Counted from the stretch's first letter, positions 32,631 through 44,799 are shown. The stretch is DNA of 64,000 nucleotides from Amanita rubescens (GCA_015039365.1 WION01000089.1:62001-126000); one strand, 5' to 3'. Numbers and translations: made by a program. The notes: generated by a model from the letters alone, not told the origin.

Positions 32631-34646
32631 ATGTCGAAAGATACAGAAGATCTCGAGAAATTCCCACCATGGAACGACGGTTCATCGGATGGCCAAGATC
32701 TCAAGCTTTTTGATCACTGGACGCAAAAACTACGCACGTGGGGCGTCGAGTCGAGAGGTGCTTCACCATCGTCTGTCTGGATCACTAATTCCCTAATAAT
32801 TATTGTTTTGTTATCTAAGGTGTTCGACCGGTACCGATAGAAGAGCGAACTGACAAACAAATCTTCAAAATTTTCTTCGTCTTCTTTACTGCGAATTTCA
32901 ACATCCTGTCGTATGTCCATCTCGTGTTTTCACCGCCAGATATTACCAATATCACCAATTTGTAGTTTTTCATCCGGGACACTTGCGCCTGTTGTATTTG
33001 GCTTAGGACTTCGAGACTCATGCCTTTGCATCCTTTTCTTCGAATTATTGTGTTGTGCGCCTCCAGCTTACTTGTCAGTTTCGTTTCCTCGTTGAGCTTT
33101 TGTATAACACTAAATTGTTATGCAGCACAACGTGGGGACCCAAGTTGGGCATGAGGCAAATGATAGCCTCGCGTTATACGTTTGGGTACGAATAAATATC
33201 CACTATTTCATCTTCACATCCCACACAAAGGCTCTTAGTTTCTATGGTGTCATTTTGCCTAGTATTCTTAACCTTATTGGGATGTGTGGCTTTGGCATTT
33301 TGAGCTGCATTCTCGGCGGCCAGGCACTAGCTAGTGCAGCAGATGGCCAACTGAGCTGGACGTAGGTTTACTATTCATTCGGATAAGTGCAGATAAGCTG
33401 ACGAGCGAACAAGTGTAGGGATCGTCATCATTGCCATCATATCGCTTTTGGTAAGAATCTTTCCAGCACCAGCGATATATCGGATCTCACCGTAGATAGG
33501 TGTCATTCTGCGGATTAAAGGTTCTCTTATGGTAGCATTTATCTCCTGTCTGTGTGCACGATACAGTATTGACGTTGGCTCGGATACCTAGGTATGAACG
33601 AGTCGCGTGGATACCAGTTCTCGTCTCGTTTCTAGTCGCCCTCGGAGTCGGCGGAAAGCATTTTTCTAACCCTGAGCCGTCGACGCCCGCTACTGCGGCG
33701 GCAGTTCTAAGCTTCGGGTCGACGATTGCGGGGTTCTCTCTCACTTATTCATCACTAAGTTCAGACTTCACGACTTACTATCATCCAGAGGCTTCCAGGT
33801 AAGCATTTATTTAATTGGACAAGACGTTGACATAATGTAAATAGCTGGGAAATCTTTCTTTATACATACTTCGGTCTCCTTATACCTACGGTGCGCGTTA
33901 TCCTCGGGCGAGAATGTGCCTAGGTGACACCATTAAAGGTCACGCTACAATCATTAGGTGCTGCAGCAGCAATTGCGTCTACATACGTACCCTCGTGGGG
34001 TGATGGCTATCAAGGGGGAAATGTCGGTGGTCTCTTAGCTGCCATGTTGAGCCCGACTGGGCGATTTGGAAAATTCTTGACTGTTCTTCTCAGTCTCTCG
34101 GTCTCCGGAAACATAGCCGCAACTTTTTACTCGTTTTGCCTGAACGTGCAAGTATTCATGCCTCTCTTGGTCGTCGTACCAAGATACGTTTTTTCCATCG
34201 TCGCAACAGCCATGTCAGTACTATTCGTTGCACGTTTGTCCCACGATGCTGATGTCTTCTGAATTGCTAGTGTCATTCCATTATCCATCGTGGGTGCCCA
34301 CCGATTCTATACCACTCTCGAAAATTTCCTGGGCCTCATTGGATATTGGGCTGGCGCGTACATTGGCATCATCTTAATGGAGCATTTCATTTTCAGACGG
34401 AATGATTTTGAACAGTACAATGTCCATAATTGGGACAAGGCGCGATTGTTACCGTCAGGCGTCGCGTCTATTGGGGCTGGGATCGCATCGTTTGGCTTGG
34501 TCGTGCCATGCATAGCACAAGCGTGGTACACAGGCCCAATAGCTAAGTTTACTGGAGATATAGGATTTGAGGTGGCGTTCGTGCTTGGTTCTATCTTATA
34601 CATACCATTTAGAGCCCTAGAAATCAAGATACGTAGGTCGTTATAA
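32631..34646 (+). CDS. Purine-cytosine permease (FCY2 type, NCS1 family), copy B
   Basis: Eleven exons: 32631-32757, 32820-32910, 32966-33073, 33126-33185, 33239-33361, 33414-33450, 33500-33531, 33592-33798, 33845-33890, 33939-34213, 34271-34646; 493 residues. Every exon has exactly the same length as in copy A, so the coding sequence has diverged by substitution only. Landmarks: SGTLAPVVFGLGLRDSC, WGPKLGMRQMIASRYTFG, VILPSILNLIGMCGFGIL, SWTVGIVIIAIISLL, WYERVAWIPVLVSFLVALG, GGLLAAMLSPTGRFGKF, TTLENFLGLIGYW, QAWYTGPIAK. Compared with copy A it is closer to my recollection of the family consensus (for example LPSILNLIGMCGF), so it may be the more constrained of the pair. Note that some frames after 33120 read longer out of frame; the correct phase is set by the intron ending TTATGCAG at 33125. 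Confidence 0.88.
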
Positions 34647-34834
34647 TAACCATTATTGATTACGCTTATCCGAAGATACATCACTATGCCAGCCTTATTG
34701 ATAATGAGAATGATGTTATACAAGCGGAATGAATGAATGTGGTATATTAATGTTCTGTTTGATGAATGAAATGAGTGTTGATGTTAACGTTTGATAAAGA
34801 TGATGTGAAGATTAAAACCAGAAAGGAATGGATC

Positions 34835-36601
34835 TTAAGCGGATACATCGCGCATTAAATGTGTCAGCATTCTGATCACCTTATCGGCGGTTGCCTTAAC
34901 GGCTTGTCTGTGAGTGGGCTCCACCTTAGGAAGGACACGGGCGTCGAACCTATCAGGGTGCCACCGGAGCATTTCTATTTTGATACGCTCGCGAAGCGGT
35001 TTACTTTCCATTCCGGGTATACGAAGGTATGCTTCGTGGGTGATGAAGTTACGGATGTCGGAGATTTCGAGTTGATCGGGGTGCAGGAGGTCTATTAAGA
35101 TCGGCCACGGTACTTGCTGGAAGAAGATAACCTCTGTATCTCCTTTCAAAAGTTCCCATTTGCGTTCGTATAATATGATGCGGTCCGCGTCGGTCAAGAC
35201 AGCCGGGAGAGATGGAGGGACTAGTTCATACGGTGGAGGAGCCTGCAATTGCCAATGGGGATCGCCTGTCTGCTGAGCAGAGGCTGCGGCCATGGCAGCG
35301 TCAGCAGCAGCTGTTGCGGCAATCGCGTGTTCTTCTGCGCGTCTACGAGCCCCTGCTTCCTCGTTCAATCTAGCCTGAAACATGAAAACTGTCTGCGCCA
35401 TGCTTCGAGCGCTCTCTTCCTGAGTCTGGCGCAGTGCCTTCTCATGATCATTCCTTATTCTTCTCGTTTCCAAGCGTGCCTGGAACAAGACGTCGTCGCT
35501 CTTTCTCTGGGCGGTTTCCTTCTCGTCATGTAGCTGGCGGATCCGTTGCTGGAGCTGCTGGTACGCTACCAGCATTTCATTGAACTGCGACGAAGCCACT
35601 GCCGCGTGAGCACGCGCAGTTTCGTCCTCCGTCTGCAAGCGCTGCATCATTTCCTCGAGTTCTGCGCGTGCCTGAGCAACCTCTTCGACCTGCTGACGTA
35701 CGGCCGCCTGCTCTTCCGCTAACTGTTTACGCGTCGCTGCAATCTTTTCGAGTTCGATGCGAAACTGTTCCTGATCGGCAGTTTGAGAGGTACCCATGAT
35801 ATCGAGTTCGCTCTTGTTCAGCACGCGCATCAGCTCCCGGGTTCGTTCCCTCCTAATCTGCCCTCGCTTCTCTCGTTCTTCTACCGCTTGGGTAGCCTTC
35901 TCGAGCGCCGCTCGCCTCTGCCGCTGCTCCATCTTCCTTGTCACGTCACGTAGCCGCTCTTCCGCCGTCTCTTTCTCCAGCTGCTTCCTCGCCTCCTTCT
36001 CGTCGTCAAGCAGCTTGGCGAGCTTCTCGTCGCGTCTATGAATCTTATCCGAGGCACGAACGCTCGCGCGGTCGGCTGTGTCGCGTGCTGCTACCAGCTC
36101 GGTCCTAAATTCGCGTGTCCAGGTTAACTTCTCCAATTGGTTAACGAAGATGCGGTCATCGTTGCTTAGATTCGAGGTAGGCTTTATCGTCTTTTGAACC
36201 TCTTCATTAAGACGCTCGAATGACTTGGATTTACTCGATTTGAGTCGGCGAGCCGATGCTTTCGGACCAGAAGTCGCGTGACGTGGAGTTGGAAGAGCCA
36301 TGCGGCTTTTCGTACGTTCCAGGCGTCGTTTACGACGCCCATCGCTACTCTTGGAGGTGGTGGTTGTGGAGGACGCGATTGATTGTGTTTCATCGCTGGT
36401 CATACTGTCTTGTTTCCGGAGATGTGGGCCAAGGGGGTATGAACCTGGGAGAACAATGGAATCCTGCTGGATCATTGGCCGCGACTCGCTCGGTGTCTTC
36501 TTAGGTGAAAAGAACTGAAGGATAGGTTTCAACGGGTTTGTCCCGAATATGGGGTGAGGTTTGTACTTCGAGTGCGTCTTCTTGCTGGTGCTGCCGGACA
36601 T
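34835..36601 (-). CDS. Coiled-coil protein with C-terminal WHPDRF motif
   Basis: A single-exon gene of 588 residues. Residues 1-130 are basic and Ser/Thr rich with TFFSPKK-like and RRKRRLERTKSR stretches. About residues 150-420 form a long, highly charged Glu/Arg/Gln coiled coil (EKETAEERLRDVTRKMEQRQ and similar), then an Ala-rich linker (HAIAATAAADAAMAAASAQQ) and a folded C-terminal domain: ILYERKWELLKG, FFQQVPWPIL, LRERIKIEMLRWHPDRFDAR. The VPWP...RWHPD(K/R)F pattern is shared with the C-terminus of the IkB-like protein NFKBIL1 and many basidiomycete proteins (from memory of the family). The function is unknown; no signal peptide or membrane segment. The start is the first ATG of the frame. 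Confidence 0.85.
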   Translation of the reverse strand: MSGSTSKKTHSKYKPHPIFGTNPLKPILQFFSPKKTPSESRPMIQQDSIVLPGSYPLGPHLRKQDSMTSDETQSIASSTTTTSKSSDGRRKRRLERTKSRMALPTPRHATSGPKASARRLKSSKSKSFERLNEEVQKTIKPTSNLSNDDRIFVNQLEKLTWTREFRTELVAARDTADRASVRASDKIHRRDEKLAKLLDDEKEARKQLEKETAEERLRDVTRKMEQRQRRAALEKATQAVEEREKRGQIRRERTRELMRVLNKSELDIMGTSQTADQEQFRIELEKIAATRKQLAEEQAAVRQQVEEVAQARAELEEMMQRLQTEDETARAHAAVASSQFNEMLVAYQQLQQRIRQLHDEKETAQRKSDDVLFQARLETRRIRNDHEKALRQTQEESARSMAQTVFMFQARLNEEAGARRRAEEHAIAATAAADAAMAAASAQQTGDPHWQLQAPPPYELVPPSLPAVLTDADRIILYERKWELLKGDTEVIFFQQVPWPILIDLLHPDQLEISDIRNFITHEAYLRIPGMESKPLRERIKIEMLRWHPDRFDARVLPKVEPTHRQAVKATADKVIRMLTHLMRDVSA

Positions 36602-37397
36602 CCTGGTTCTAATGTTTACTCATTGCTTTTGTTGATGTCGTAAACAGTAGTTGGACTTACACTGTTGTTTAGTATAATAGCAATTCGCGGTTATTGTATT
36701 TGCAAAGTTACGACTGAGAATCATAAGGTCGTTAAGGTCTTTGACATTTAAATATCCTCCGGTCGCTTACCAAGTCCATTGTGCACAGCAGGGTTGAGGC
36801 TAATGAAGGGCGGTGCCAACCTGCTCATCGCCAAAATAGGCAACTATACCCTAAAATAGATAGGACCCTTTATTGTTGGCCAAAATGACTTGACATCTTC
36901 GGCGACGTACCCCTCGGCGGAACGACACGTCGGAGATGGAGGGGAAAACGACAGAGGTCATTGGACACCGTAGATCCAGAACGGCCATCTCGGTTCCGGC
37001 AGAACGGTCAATTGTACGTCACGACGATCGATTTTTAATGGCTTGTCGACGAATTTTCCTGGTCAAGCACAATCAACTCGTAGCATCGATATCGATATAG
37101 GATCTGGCGTTTAAATCCAAGCATGACCGATCATGCGAACACGTTTTTGTGTCGTTTCGACTGCGCCGCATTGGGGTCGGCACACAATTATTTGGTGGTC
37201 AACATGCGACGTGTTTTCTTTGTCTGTCCCCCAGGATGATGGTTAATTGTGCAGCCTAGCTTTGAATTATGGGTAAGCTTAACAGCTTAACAAAGAAATA
37301 AGGCTTAATAATGTGTCAGATCACGGACATATAAGATAAAGCGGCACCAGTCTTACCGTCAGGGCCCCATCCAACCGTTTTGTCACGATTCACCCCC
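36602..37397. other. Intergenic, divergent promoters
   Basis: About 800 bases between two divergently transcribed genes. No open frame of note. A TAAGATAAAG stretch at 37331-37340 lies about 60 bases before the next start and may be its core promoter. Confidence 0.35.
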
Positions 37398-38009
37398 ATG
37401 CCTGTGATCACACGTAGCCGACGTGCCCAACAGGAAGCTGCGCGTTGTCTTTCGACCATACAGATACCCGCCAACGGGTATGATATGTCCAGACTCTCTG
37501 ACGGGACTATCCTTCAAGTCACAACGTCCGACACGGGCGAAGGGAAGCACTGGCGCTGGACTTACTCCGAGACGGCGCCTAAATCCAATCCTTCTCTGCT
37601 GGAAGGCACCCTTGCCACCGAAGAATCTTCCCAGTGCGACAACATTGTCACGCCTGTATCATCCATGCCATTCTTACCTCCCTCCATTCATGCTCCACGG
37701 CGTCGAGAGAAGCATCACTCAAAACCAGCGAATGCACATAGACTAGTACGTCCACCTCTCGCTCCGGACAGCACGATACCGTGGGGGATGGATTTGGATA
37801 AGGCTTTACGCGACTCTCCAACCGCTAGATTTGGACATCAAGCGGTTGGACCTCATGGCACATGGTTGGTGGATGATGAAGGGGAATACATGGTCACTCC
37901 CACATCGGGGAGTTCCGCATTGGCATTGCAGCATTTCAGCCAGAGCCAGGAAGGGGCTATCAATAAATCAACGACGTCCAAAGGAGTAAATGACGAAGCC
38001 CTGGACTAA
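37398..38009 (+). CDS. Uncharacterised hydrophilic protein, 203 residues
   Basis: A single open frame starting at MPVITRSRRAQQEAARCL. It is hydrophilic throughout with a basic centre (PRRREKHHSKPANAHRLVRP), acidic patches and a Ser-rich C-terminus (TSGSSALALQHFSQSQE). No signal peptide, membrane segment or known domain. An in-frame upstream TTG is not used because fungal starts are ATG. It could be a small nuclear or cytosolic protein. I do not recognise it. Confidence 0.6.
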   Translation: MPVITRSRRAQQEAARCLSTIQIPANGYDMSRLSDGTILQVTTSDTGEGKHWRWTYSETAPKSNPSLLEGTLATEESSQCDNIVTPVSSMPFLPPSIHAPRRREKHHSKPANAHRLVRPPLAPDSTIPWGMDLDKALRDSPTARFGHQAVGPHGTWLVDDEGEYMVTPTSGSSALALQHFSQSQEGAINKSTTSKGVNDEALD

Positions 38010-38512
38010 TACTTACTTTCTGTTTCCTTAATATATGAACATTGCTGATATCCTAACTCCTTTATTTGCTACAGTCGAAGAACTTTTTATTTAGAAGTAC
38101 GTACGACAGGTTGCCGAGGGCGTGGACATAATTTACGATCTGTCGTATTGACATGTATGTTATAAGGCGTCACCCTCATTAATACACGCGTAAGCGTACC
38201 TTTCGAGTGAGGTGAAAATAGTCCTACTCCAGGCATTGCGTATGTGCGGTAATATTCGCTTGGTTGCTATAGAAGATAATAACCTAGCAATGTGTGAGCT
38301 TCTTGAACAGGCCTGCTGGGTACAATAATAAACGCTAAACTTGCGCATACCTTATGACTGTAGGAATTGGACATTTTCCGCAGTCACGAAGCGTCCTGGA
38401 TGGATGCCATGTATGTTTTAAGCCTCAGGGCCGTTGGACCCCACACTAGAATTTATTGGTTACATATGGATAAACAAGTCAGTCACGTTGTGATGCGTGA
38501 CTTCCTGTTCCT

Positions 38513-39675
38513 ATGGCGAGGTACTTACGTGTTTTAGCGTTCTGCTTGATTTCCGTCTCCATTCTGGGATTCTACTATTCCTTCTATGTATATCCTACTG
38601 GGTTTGTTACTCGAGTTCAACTAGGAAATCAAGCTCAGGCATCTGCGTCGCCTCTGGCCGACTCTTCAACTCTTGGCGTCATGTCAGAGATATATGTTGT
38701 GTCACTGCCGCAGCGAACGGGACGAAGACAAGAAATGGAACGTCTTAGAAAGTACCTTGGACTTCGTTGGGCGTACTTTCCTGCTACTCCGAATGATAGC
38801 TCGGTAATACACGCGATCATGCAACGAGTGAAGATACTTCGCGAAGAATGCGAAAAGAATGGAACCAATTGCAATTTTGCGTGGCCTGGCGACTTGAATT
38901 CTTCCGCCTTATCTATGAAATCCCTACACCTTTGGAGCTCAGATTTCCTCACCCCCGCATCTCTCCAGCTTCTGGCTGAGACCTGGCTTTCTAATCCTGT
39001 CCATCCATTGACTTGCGTTACGAAAAATTTTCATATCCCAAAATACGATCCGAAGCTACCATTAAACCGCCTGCTTACGCCAGCTCGAGTTGCTTGTTGG
39101 CATTCTCATCTCTCGGTTATCCAACTTATTTCCAACGAAGAAGGACTTGACCCGTGGAGCTCTGTTTTGGTCCTTGAAGATGACGTCGATATGGAATCCG
39201 ACATCAAATCGCAACTGCGCAATCTTTGGCCTTTATTGCCACCCGACTGGGATATCGTGTTTCTCGGTAAGCCACTGTATCACTGCGATCGATTAAACGA
39301 TTCATCATCATGATAGGTCACTGTTGGTCTGACGAATCAAAATCGAAGCCTTTGACTGGTCCCAATCAAGAACCATGGAATTCGAGCAGATCGATGCTGT
39401 ACCCATCACGCAGTCCGAAATGCACGCATGCGTATGCGCTTACCAGAATGGGTGCCCGGCGACTTCTCTTACATCTCCAATATACTCCATTCGCCTACTC
39501 CCGAGCTATCGACCAGGCTATAGCATGGTTGATCGAAAGCGGAAGATTGAAAGGTTACTCGGTAGTTCCCAGCATCGTTGCACAGAGAAAAATCGTTCAA
39601 AGTGATGTCATGCCAGGAAAAGGTAGCAAATGGAAGGATCATCTGACAAACGGTATTCTAGATAAGGCAACTTGA
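38513..39675 (+). CDS. Glycosyltransferase family 25-like type II membrane protein
   Basis: Exons 38513-39266 and 39317-39675 (370 residues); the intron GTAAGCC to GATAG restores the frame as VFLG then HCWSDES. The N-terminus has one membrane anchor (LRVLAFCLISVSILGFYYSF) with a short cytosolic tail, the topology of Golgi glycosyltransferases. Motifs of the LPS-type family 25: IYVVSLPQRTGRRQEMERL near the start, RVACWHSHLSVIQLI, and VLVLEDDVDME with the metal-binding acidic motif, followed by WDIVFLG. After the intron: THAYALTRMGARRLL and the D-Q segment AIDQAIAWLIESGRLKGYS, all in family order. It probably adds galactose or another hexose to proteins or glycans in the secretory pathway; the acceptor cannot be told from sequence. 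Confidence 0.85.
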
Positions 39676-40002
39676 GGACTACTTTATCGCTACTGATCAC
39701 CAATTACTCTATCTGCTTTCGGTTTACATTTGGACTGTCGGGCATCGTGTGTTACCATTGCCTTAATCCGTAGTTCAGAAAAGTATAATCACCAATCACC
39801 GCAGACCGGCCACTTATATATTTCTGATGGATCCTTCGAAAGGAAGCACGAGGGAGTAGGTAGGAGCTGGAGAAGCTTCGCATTTCTGATGTCGTTTCCT
39901 ACCATGTGAAGATTGAATTTATTTATTTTAAAAAGATATTCCCCACATTTAAATACCTCGTCTCCGCCTCGCTCTTCTTTACCTCACTCGCCTTTCAGCA
40001 AT
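39676..40002. promoter_or_regulatory. Promoter region of the glutamate decarboxylase gene
   Basis: A short intergenic stretch. ATTTAAATACC at 39949-39959 lies about 45 bases before the ATG and is followed by a CT-rich stretch (CGCTCTTCTTTACCTCACTC), the usual layout of fungal core promoters. Confidence 0.4.
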
Positions 40003-42320
40003 ATGGTTTTATCACGACATAGTGCGTTGTCTATTTCAAATGCCATTAGCCTTATTAACACCCCTATTCTCAAGTCGAAGCCCAGTCAGTCATTGACCAA
40101 GCTAAGGAACACCCTCACAAGAAACATCTGAGTCACGGAAAACAAACTGTCCATCATACTTCCTACAGGCGCGACGAAGATGCGGCCGAAGTCCCCAAGT
40201 ACACCATGCCTCGCCAGGGCATTTCATCGAAGGCTGCATATCAACTCCTTCACGACGAGACCAACCTCGATGGCAATCCTACCTTGAACCTCGCGTCGTA
40301 AGTAACATTCTACCACGTTTCGAACTGGTCGCATATATGCGCGCAAAACCCAGATTCGTGCACACCTGGATGCCGCCTGAAGGGGAGAAGATCTTCCTTG
40401 AGAACATCAATAAGAACATCGTCGATCTTGATGAATACCCCGCGTCAGCCAATATCCACAACAGATGTGTCTCCATGAGTATGTCCGGTTGATTCGTTGG
40501 AACATGGTGATTGATCAATTTCCAGTTGCCGATCTTTGGAAAGCACCCAAAGATTCCAAAGCAGTTGGAACTGCAACGGCAGGTTCCTCTGAGGCTATTA
40601 TGCTAGGCGGGTTGGCCTTGAAACGGAGATGGCAAGAAGCCCGAAAGGCAGCCGAGAAAGATGCTTCCAAACCAAATATTGTTTTTGGTGCCAACGCCCA
40701 AGTCGCCTTGGAGAAATTCGCAAGGTACCTGTTCCTAAATTAGAACATCATGTGGTGACTAAAATTCTATGAATAGATACTTCGAAGTGGAGACGCGCCT
40801 TGTGCCTGTCAAGGCCTCAAATGGTTTCATTATGGATCCCCATGATGCCTTGCAGTACATTGACGAAAACACCATTGGTGTCATGGTTATCTTGGGAAGC
40901 ACGTACACCGGTCACTTCGAGAACGTTCAGCTGATGAACGATCTTCGTGGGTTTATCTCCCTTTAGTATTATTAAGAACCACTAAGATTTTGCTAGTGAA
41001 CGATCTTCAAACACGCACGGGGCTTGATATCCCAATCCACGTAGACGGTGCCTCAGGCGGATTTATCGCGCCCTTCGCTTATCCGAGTCTCAAATGGGGC
41101 TTTGATGTTCCGCGCGTAGTATCTATCAACACTTCCGGACACAAATTCGGTCTTGTATATCCAGGATTGGGCTGGATCGTCTGGAGAGACCAGGAATACT
41201 TGCACAAGGACCTCGTCTTCGAACTTCGTATGTCCTTTTATATGCAAACTCAAAATCTGATACTGAATAAAAATAGATTACCTGGGAAGCACTGAATACA
41301 CGTTCACCCTGTATGTCAAAATTAGAGGGTACCATCAATAGTTTCGCTAAGCAACGTCTACAGGAATTTCTCGAAGCCGGCTGCGCCGGTTATTTCACAG
41401 ATGTTCAACTTCCTAAATTTGGGGTTCGATGGTTATCGAAGTATTTCTCGGAAAGATTTACGCAATGCGCGAATGTTGTCAAGAGCTCTTGAGGGCAGCT
41501 ACTTCACGGTGCGTTCATGGTTGCCTGGGCTTAGAATATTATTCAAGGTGATATTATACCACAGGTCTTTAGTGATATCCACAAGCCTATTTCCGATCAG
41601 GCGGTTGAAGCGCATCCTGATGACCCAGAGAGCTATCAGAAGGGCCTCCCGGTCGTCTCATTCCGGTATGCCGTAGTGGTTTTCTCCCATCCATAGATCC
41701 ATTCAGACCGTGTTTTCAGCCTGAGCGATGATTATAAGAAACAATATCCGCATGTGCAACAGAGCTGGATTCAGGTAGCTTATGACAGATCGACTGACGA
41801 TTTCAAGTATTTACTCATGTTGGTCTAGACGTTGCTCAAAACTAAAGGGTGGATTGTGCCCAATTACAATGTACGTTTCTAGAGGTTCATTCCGTATGAA
41901 TTTCATTGAATCCTCAAACAGGCCCCGCCTAATGAACAAGAAACTCAAATCCTTCGCGTGGTCGGTAAGTAACGTGAACTCTCTCTCTCTCATTCGAATT
42001 CCAACCGATTCGTTGTTGATAGTTCGCGAAACGCTCACTCAAGATCTCATTGAGCGTCTAGTCGTCGACATACTTGAAGTTGCCGAAAGTTTGATGGGTA
42101 CGTGTTTACGAGAGAGCCTTTAACTTTGTCGTGCTTTTTGCTGACGTTCCTTTCTCTTGAAGCACCGGATAACATCTTGGCAGCAACGCAACAACAACCC
42201 ATCCATCAACCCGATCGTGATCATGGCCGCCCTGATGTGTCTAATTTCGGGGGACAGTCAGGACACGGACACGGACATGGACACAAAAAGAAGCACGCTG
42301 GTTTCTCCAGACAGTGCTGA
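40003..42320 (+). CDS. Glutamate decarboxylase (PLP-dependent)
   Basis: Fourteen exons: 40003-40021, 40075-40297, 40354-40478, 40526-40724, 40777-40946, 40997-41227, 41277-41310, 41364-41508, 41565-41665, 41720-41774, 41829-41870, 41922-41964, 42023-42097, 42163-42320; 539 residues. It turns glutamate into GABA and CO2 in the cytosol. Landmarks: [78 protein letters not shown] with the PLP-binding lysine, GLGWIVWRD, and [14 protein letters not shown]. The C-terminal domain continues [34 protein letters not shown]. The length matches fungal and plant enzymes. Unusual is the C-terminal tail after LMAPDN: Gln-rich, then [12 protein letters not shown], a histidine-rich stretch. The gene converges with the protease gene, with 186 bases between stop codons. 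Confidence 0.93.
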
Positions 42321-42506
42321 AACTAAGTTTCCAACTGCAGTGGAGGGTCGAATTAAGCGATGTTTGACTCATGTGTACTACTCGTGTAAATATATCAATT
42401 GATGTGCATTAGCTCCAGACATAAGGATCCATCCATGATACTATATAACCAGGCGATGACATGTGAGAGTCCGCGTAAACTAACTCGATAGCCATCCCTT
42501 ACAGGG

Positions 42507-44288
42507 CTAATTTACTCTGGCATAAGTAAAAGGAGTGACGCCAAAGCCAATTCGTTTATTGGCAGTATCGTAAGCGGTATAAAATCTCTCAAGGAAGGAA
42601 TAACCGTTGACAAAGTCAAGCCCTAGACCAGTTGGTCCGCCGATATCCGCGACGACCAGATATATAACGCCAGGTATGCCACCAAGGTAGGTGTTCAACG
42701 CACGAGGCCATATTTGCGCGTTCCGCGTCAAGGTGAATGTTTTCTGGGTATCAGAACTAAGCAACACGATAAAGATGGGAGAGTGGATAGCAGTGACGTA
42801 CGCCGTTGATGATGAAATCCAAGGGGAGCAGTTTCTCGTATTGGGCATGAGTTATTTTGAGCAAGCCAGTAATCTCGTCGTACGTAGCGCCCGTCGCATT
42901 CTGGTACCGCAGGAACGGCTCCTCCGCAAGGAGAATCCCGGTTGTGCCTAGGAATAGCGTGTGATCAAGCACGTCTTAATCTATGATGAATTTTCGGACG
43001 TACCAGTATCGATGTAGCCTACCGAAGATTTATCTAAGATGGTCGTCTTACCGTACATAACGGTTTGGCCAATTCCCCAGTAATGATTGGAAGGAGATTC
43101 GCTCGTGACAGGCCTAAGGAATTATGTCACGGCGGTATCTCCAACAAAGAACAAGCTGGCTCACGCATAGTGGAGACTGCCGAAAAACTTTGATTGGTCG
43201 ACACCCCCTGTTGATTTTAAGTCTTTTCCTTCCCAAGTATGTTGAATGCAATTACTAACCCCATGTCAATTCTCCGTTCCGAACTGAACTCTTATTCGTT
43301 GGCTCAAACGAGATTCCGACCTCGTTTGCCTCAATGAGACCTTGAGAAAATAGGTTATCGGTTACAGTAGGAATAGTGGCGTTGCTTGGGGAGAGCGTTC
43401 CTGGAAAACGAATGAGTTTACATCCCCGAAAATACGACCAACATGCCTAGAGTAAGGTCAACCGGGCCGATTCTAACCAAGAATGTCAGTGATGCTTTTC
43501 AAAGCCGGACAAAACAAATATACCCCAAGATGCCATCAACAGCATAAGGCATTGGGGAGGACTGGCACGAAGTGCTGGTTGAGTTGGAATGTTTAATGTT
43601 AAGATCAACATTACTACTCACGAAGCTCCCGACACCGATCGACTGGTTGGAAATTACCAAGCCTCCGATTGTGACGGAATCTTTGTACTCAAGACCTTTG
43701 AAAAAATGGGCGTGAACAAAGGCTTCGTTACGATGAAAGTGCAAACGCCAACCTTGAAATTCTCCAGCGCCGTACGAAATATCCTAGAACAAAAAAAAGC
43801 TTTAAGAAACATTTGCAAAGAAAGACATTTGGCTTACCACACTCTCCTTGGTTCGGATACTGGACTTTGTCCGGGCGTATGTCTTGTTGGCCCCTAACCA
43901 GGTGTTTGAACTGCAAAGTGATGAGGACTCCAAGAGGAACATGAGGCGGAGACAAATCACCTTCCGGTGTCGATAAGGAGGGTATCTGTCAAGAGGTTAT
44001 TGACGTCAACTCAAGTAGTTAAAATCCCAAAAACTTACAGCTGGTGGGTGGGTTACCAACTCCAATCTCTGCGGTGTAAAGTGTACCCTCGTTGATGATT
44101 GGGAAAGGGCTAACAGAACGCTTCCCAGTCATCATGTAGCGGGCCCGGGCCTGATCGTGCTTCACGATATTCGCCGCATTGGCATGATTAAAATGCCTAG
44201 TAAGAGGTAACTGGACGAGAGCAGTAACCAGATTAGGCGCGACGACCAGAGCGAGAATCAAAGCGTTAAGCAACGCCTTGGAAAACAT
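42507..44288 (-). CDS. Secreted pepsin-like aspartic protease (A1 family)
   Basis: On the - strand from ATG at 44288: signal peptide MFSKALLNALILALVVAPNL then VTA, a propeptide (LPLTRHFNHANAANIVKHDQ) and the mature enzyme. The first catalytic motif is LLIDTGSSNTWLGA, split by an intron (GTGATTTG to TTTGCAG) between DTG and the serines; the second is GYIDTGTTGILLAEE, again split after the DTG. Between them are ISYGAGEFQG, DSVTIGGLVI, GILGIGPVDLTLG and the ELTWGGVDQSKFFG region. The C-terminus is NGYSFLERFYTAYDTANKRI with GFGVTPF. About ten exons; I could join most, with canonical signals. It resembles polyporopepsin-type enzymes of basidiomycetes, active outside the cell at acid pH. No break was seen. 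Confidence 0.88.
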
Positions 44289-44790
44289 GATGGCCCTGGG
44301 ACTTGCTTAGAGTCGCCGTTGCTATACCATTGCTTTAATAACCTTCAGAAGTTGCTGGCAATTAGCTAAACTGAACAAAAAGTTCCGCGTGGATTTTGCG
44401 TCATTGGTGGGCGATGTCAACGGGTACCGTGACGTTACTTTGTAGGAGCGTCGACTGGCAAGGTCGAAACGTGCCACTAGACGAAACTGCGAACCCGATG
44501 CTCTCAGCACATGAAACGGAAAGTATCAAGCCTTTCGTCGTGACCATTGGAAACACAAAAAAGATTTGACGCCACCAAAACCGATCAGATCGTTGGGTAT
44601 TGCAATAGCAGGATCATTGTGCTGGGGGTCCTGCCGACGCGTTTCGAATATTGTAGAAATAGGTACGAGTTTGGCAGACCATAGTGACTGATGAGGTAAG
44701 AAAAGGCGGTTCGAAAGCGCCTAGGAGGGAACGGCGGGATAGAGCAAGCCGTAGTAGGTTGACGGTTCGAATTTAGCCAGTGCTTGGGTT
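44289..44790. other. Promoter side of the aspartic protease gene
   Basis: No gene supported. A CCATTGCTTTAATAA stretch lies about 40 bases upstream of the protease start on the - strand side and may include its core promoter. Confidence 0.3.
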
Positions 44791-44799
44791 ATATTTGTA

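Noticed and set aside
33120..33365. An open frame starting MQHNVGTQVGHEAND in both permease genes (27100 and 33120)
   Set aside because: The correct frame after the intron gives WGPKLGMRQMIASRYTFG, the permease motif; the other is a shadow that crosses an intron.
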